Assembly: GCA_022708765.1 (NCBI GenBank)
Contig: JAKIYB010000355.1
Location: 1-5,121 of the forward strand
Reading direction: 5' to 3'
Origin: Armatimonadota bacterium
GTDB taxonomy: Bacteria; Armatimonadota; Hebobacteria; CAIYQO01
Length of the DNA: 5,121 nt
The notes below the pieces were generated by a model. That model worked only from the letters and a program-made list of their open reading frames with translations, was not told where the DNA came from and did no database searches. Below, piece after piece: positions 4,421 through 5,121 of this stretch (position 1 is its first letter; every line of letters starts with the position of its first letter). A program made the position numbers and the translations under genes.

Positions 4421-5121
4421 ATGATGACGCACCGTGAACGCCTGGAGACGGCCTGGGCGCACCGCGAGCCGGATCGCGTGCCGATTGAGTTCGGGTTGAC
4501 GGCGCTGTTGCGGGATGATCCGCGCAGTGGGCGGTTGGTGGAACTGGTGGATAAACACGCGGATAATTTTCACGGGGCGCCGGGGCCGGCGTTCGGATTT
4601 TTTGGTTTCTCCGTTCTCGAGGGCGGCGAGGAGGTTATCGAAGAACGACCCGGCCGCTACACGCGGAAACGCCACACCACCGTCACCACCGTCGGCACGT
4701 TTACCGCCATCACGTATCACCCCGAGGGGGATGAGGATTATCACTGGGAGAAGCGCTACATCACCAGCACCGAGGAGCTGCGCGCGCTGGCGGAGACGCC
4801 GCGCGAGGCGCTGTCCCACGTTGACAAGGCCGAGTGGGACGCGGCCATGGCGCGCATCGGCGACGACGGCCTGCCGCTGACCTTCCTGCAGCATCCGCTG
4901 GGCAGTCTGGTGCGCAACGCCACCATGGAGGACGTCTACACCTGGTTCTACGACGACCCCGAGCTGGTACACCGCTACCTAAGCGCCTATACCGAGCAGA
5001 TGGTAGACGTGCTCGACCGGATGCTCGCGGCCGGCATGATCAGCAATTTTGCCACTTACGCTCACGAGATGTTCATTCCGCCGTGGATGGGGGAGGTGCT
5101 GTTCGACGAGTTCGTGATGCC
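4421..5121 (+). CDS. Uroporphyrinogen decarboxylase (URO-D) family protein, 3' end cut by window edge
   Basis: The first 233 residues of a URO-D family protein are visible; full members have about 340-400 residues, so roughly a third, including the C-terminal metal or substrate-binding motifs, is missing. Family signs are the N-terminal RERLETAWAHREPDRVPIEFG (the usual RERxxxAxxxxxPDRVPxxxG), the middle PLTFLQHPLGSL, and HEMFIPPWMG before FDEFV near the edge. The family includes haem-pathway HemE and corrinoid methyltransferases of the MtaA/CmuA type; divergent paralogues like this one are abundant in Planctomycetota-like genomes and are usually not HemE. I cannot assign a substrate. The start is firm: GGAGGA lies 7 nt before the ATG at 4421, followed at once by a second ATG (4424). 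The gene has its own strong promoter and is GC-rich like the left flank, unlike the operon before it. Confidence 0.88.
   Translation, partial: MMTHRERLETAWAHREPDRVPIEFGLTALLRDDPRSGRLVELVDKHADNFHGAPGPAFGFFGFSVLEGGEEVIEERPGRYTRKRHTTVTTVGTFTAITYHPEGDEDYHWEKRYITSTEELRALAETPREALSHVDKAEWDAAMARIGDDGLPLTFLQHPLGSLVRNATMEDVYTWFYDDPELVHRYLSAYTEQMVDVLDRMLAAGMISNFATYAHEMFIPPWMGEVLFDEFVM

Noticed and set aside
4220..4972. Minus-strand open frame (250 codons)
   Set aside because: Antisense to the URO-D family gene, which has promoter, ribosome-binding site and family motifs; the long frame is due to high GC.

Overview
The window looks like a chromosomal segment of a GC-rich environmental bacterium. The two flanks (positions 1-1400 and 4421-5121) are visibly GC-rich and carry a YnfA-type membrane protein, an atypical M23-fold metallopeptidase and a uroporphyrinogen-decarboxylase (URO-D) family protein. 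Such URO-D paralogues are common in Planctomycetota, Hydrogenedentota, Lentisphaerota and Chloroflexota, but nothing here fixes the phylum.

Layout. On the minus strand, from right to left, are the M23-like gene (1400 to 402) and a partial ynfA (288 to the left edge) with its own probable promoter. From 1401 to 2330 there is about 930 bp without a convincing protein gene, but it is rich in structure. An inverted-repeat element (1444-1732) has perfect 11-bp ends flanked by CAAG on both sides. It encloses a long imperfect hairpin (1543-1699) that could form an H-type pseudoknot. A 7-bp GC-rich hairpin follows, and then a textbook intrinsic terminator (1813-1868) that points rightwards although no coding sequence precedes it on that strand. 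I read 1443-1868 as a candidate structured non-coding RNA, a MITE-like element, or both. Further right are two diverged copies of a CGCAGAG/GCGGAGAG repeat and two imperfect palindromes.

From 2336 to 4137 lies a visibly more AT-rich two-gene operon: an XRE helix-turn-helix/ImmA-IrrE (M78-type) protein followed by a DUF4411 PIN-like protein. This is the layout of a type II toxin-antitoxin module, with a likely nuclease toxin second and a regulator/antitoxin first. A good sigma-70-like promoter precedes it, and a perfect 7+7-bp palindrome straddles the -10 box, as expected for autoregulation by the XRE domain. The base composition suggests horizontal acquisition.

The right flank has a short spacer containing a sequence resembling part of the inverted-repeat element, then a near-consensus promoter and strong ribosome-binding site for the URO-D family gene, which runs off the right edge. 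The most unusual parts are the structured region 1443-1868 and the toxin-antitoxin-like operon beside it. No tRNA, rRNA or CRISPR array was seen.
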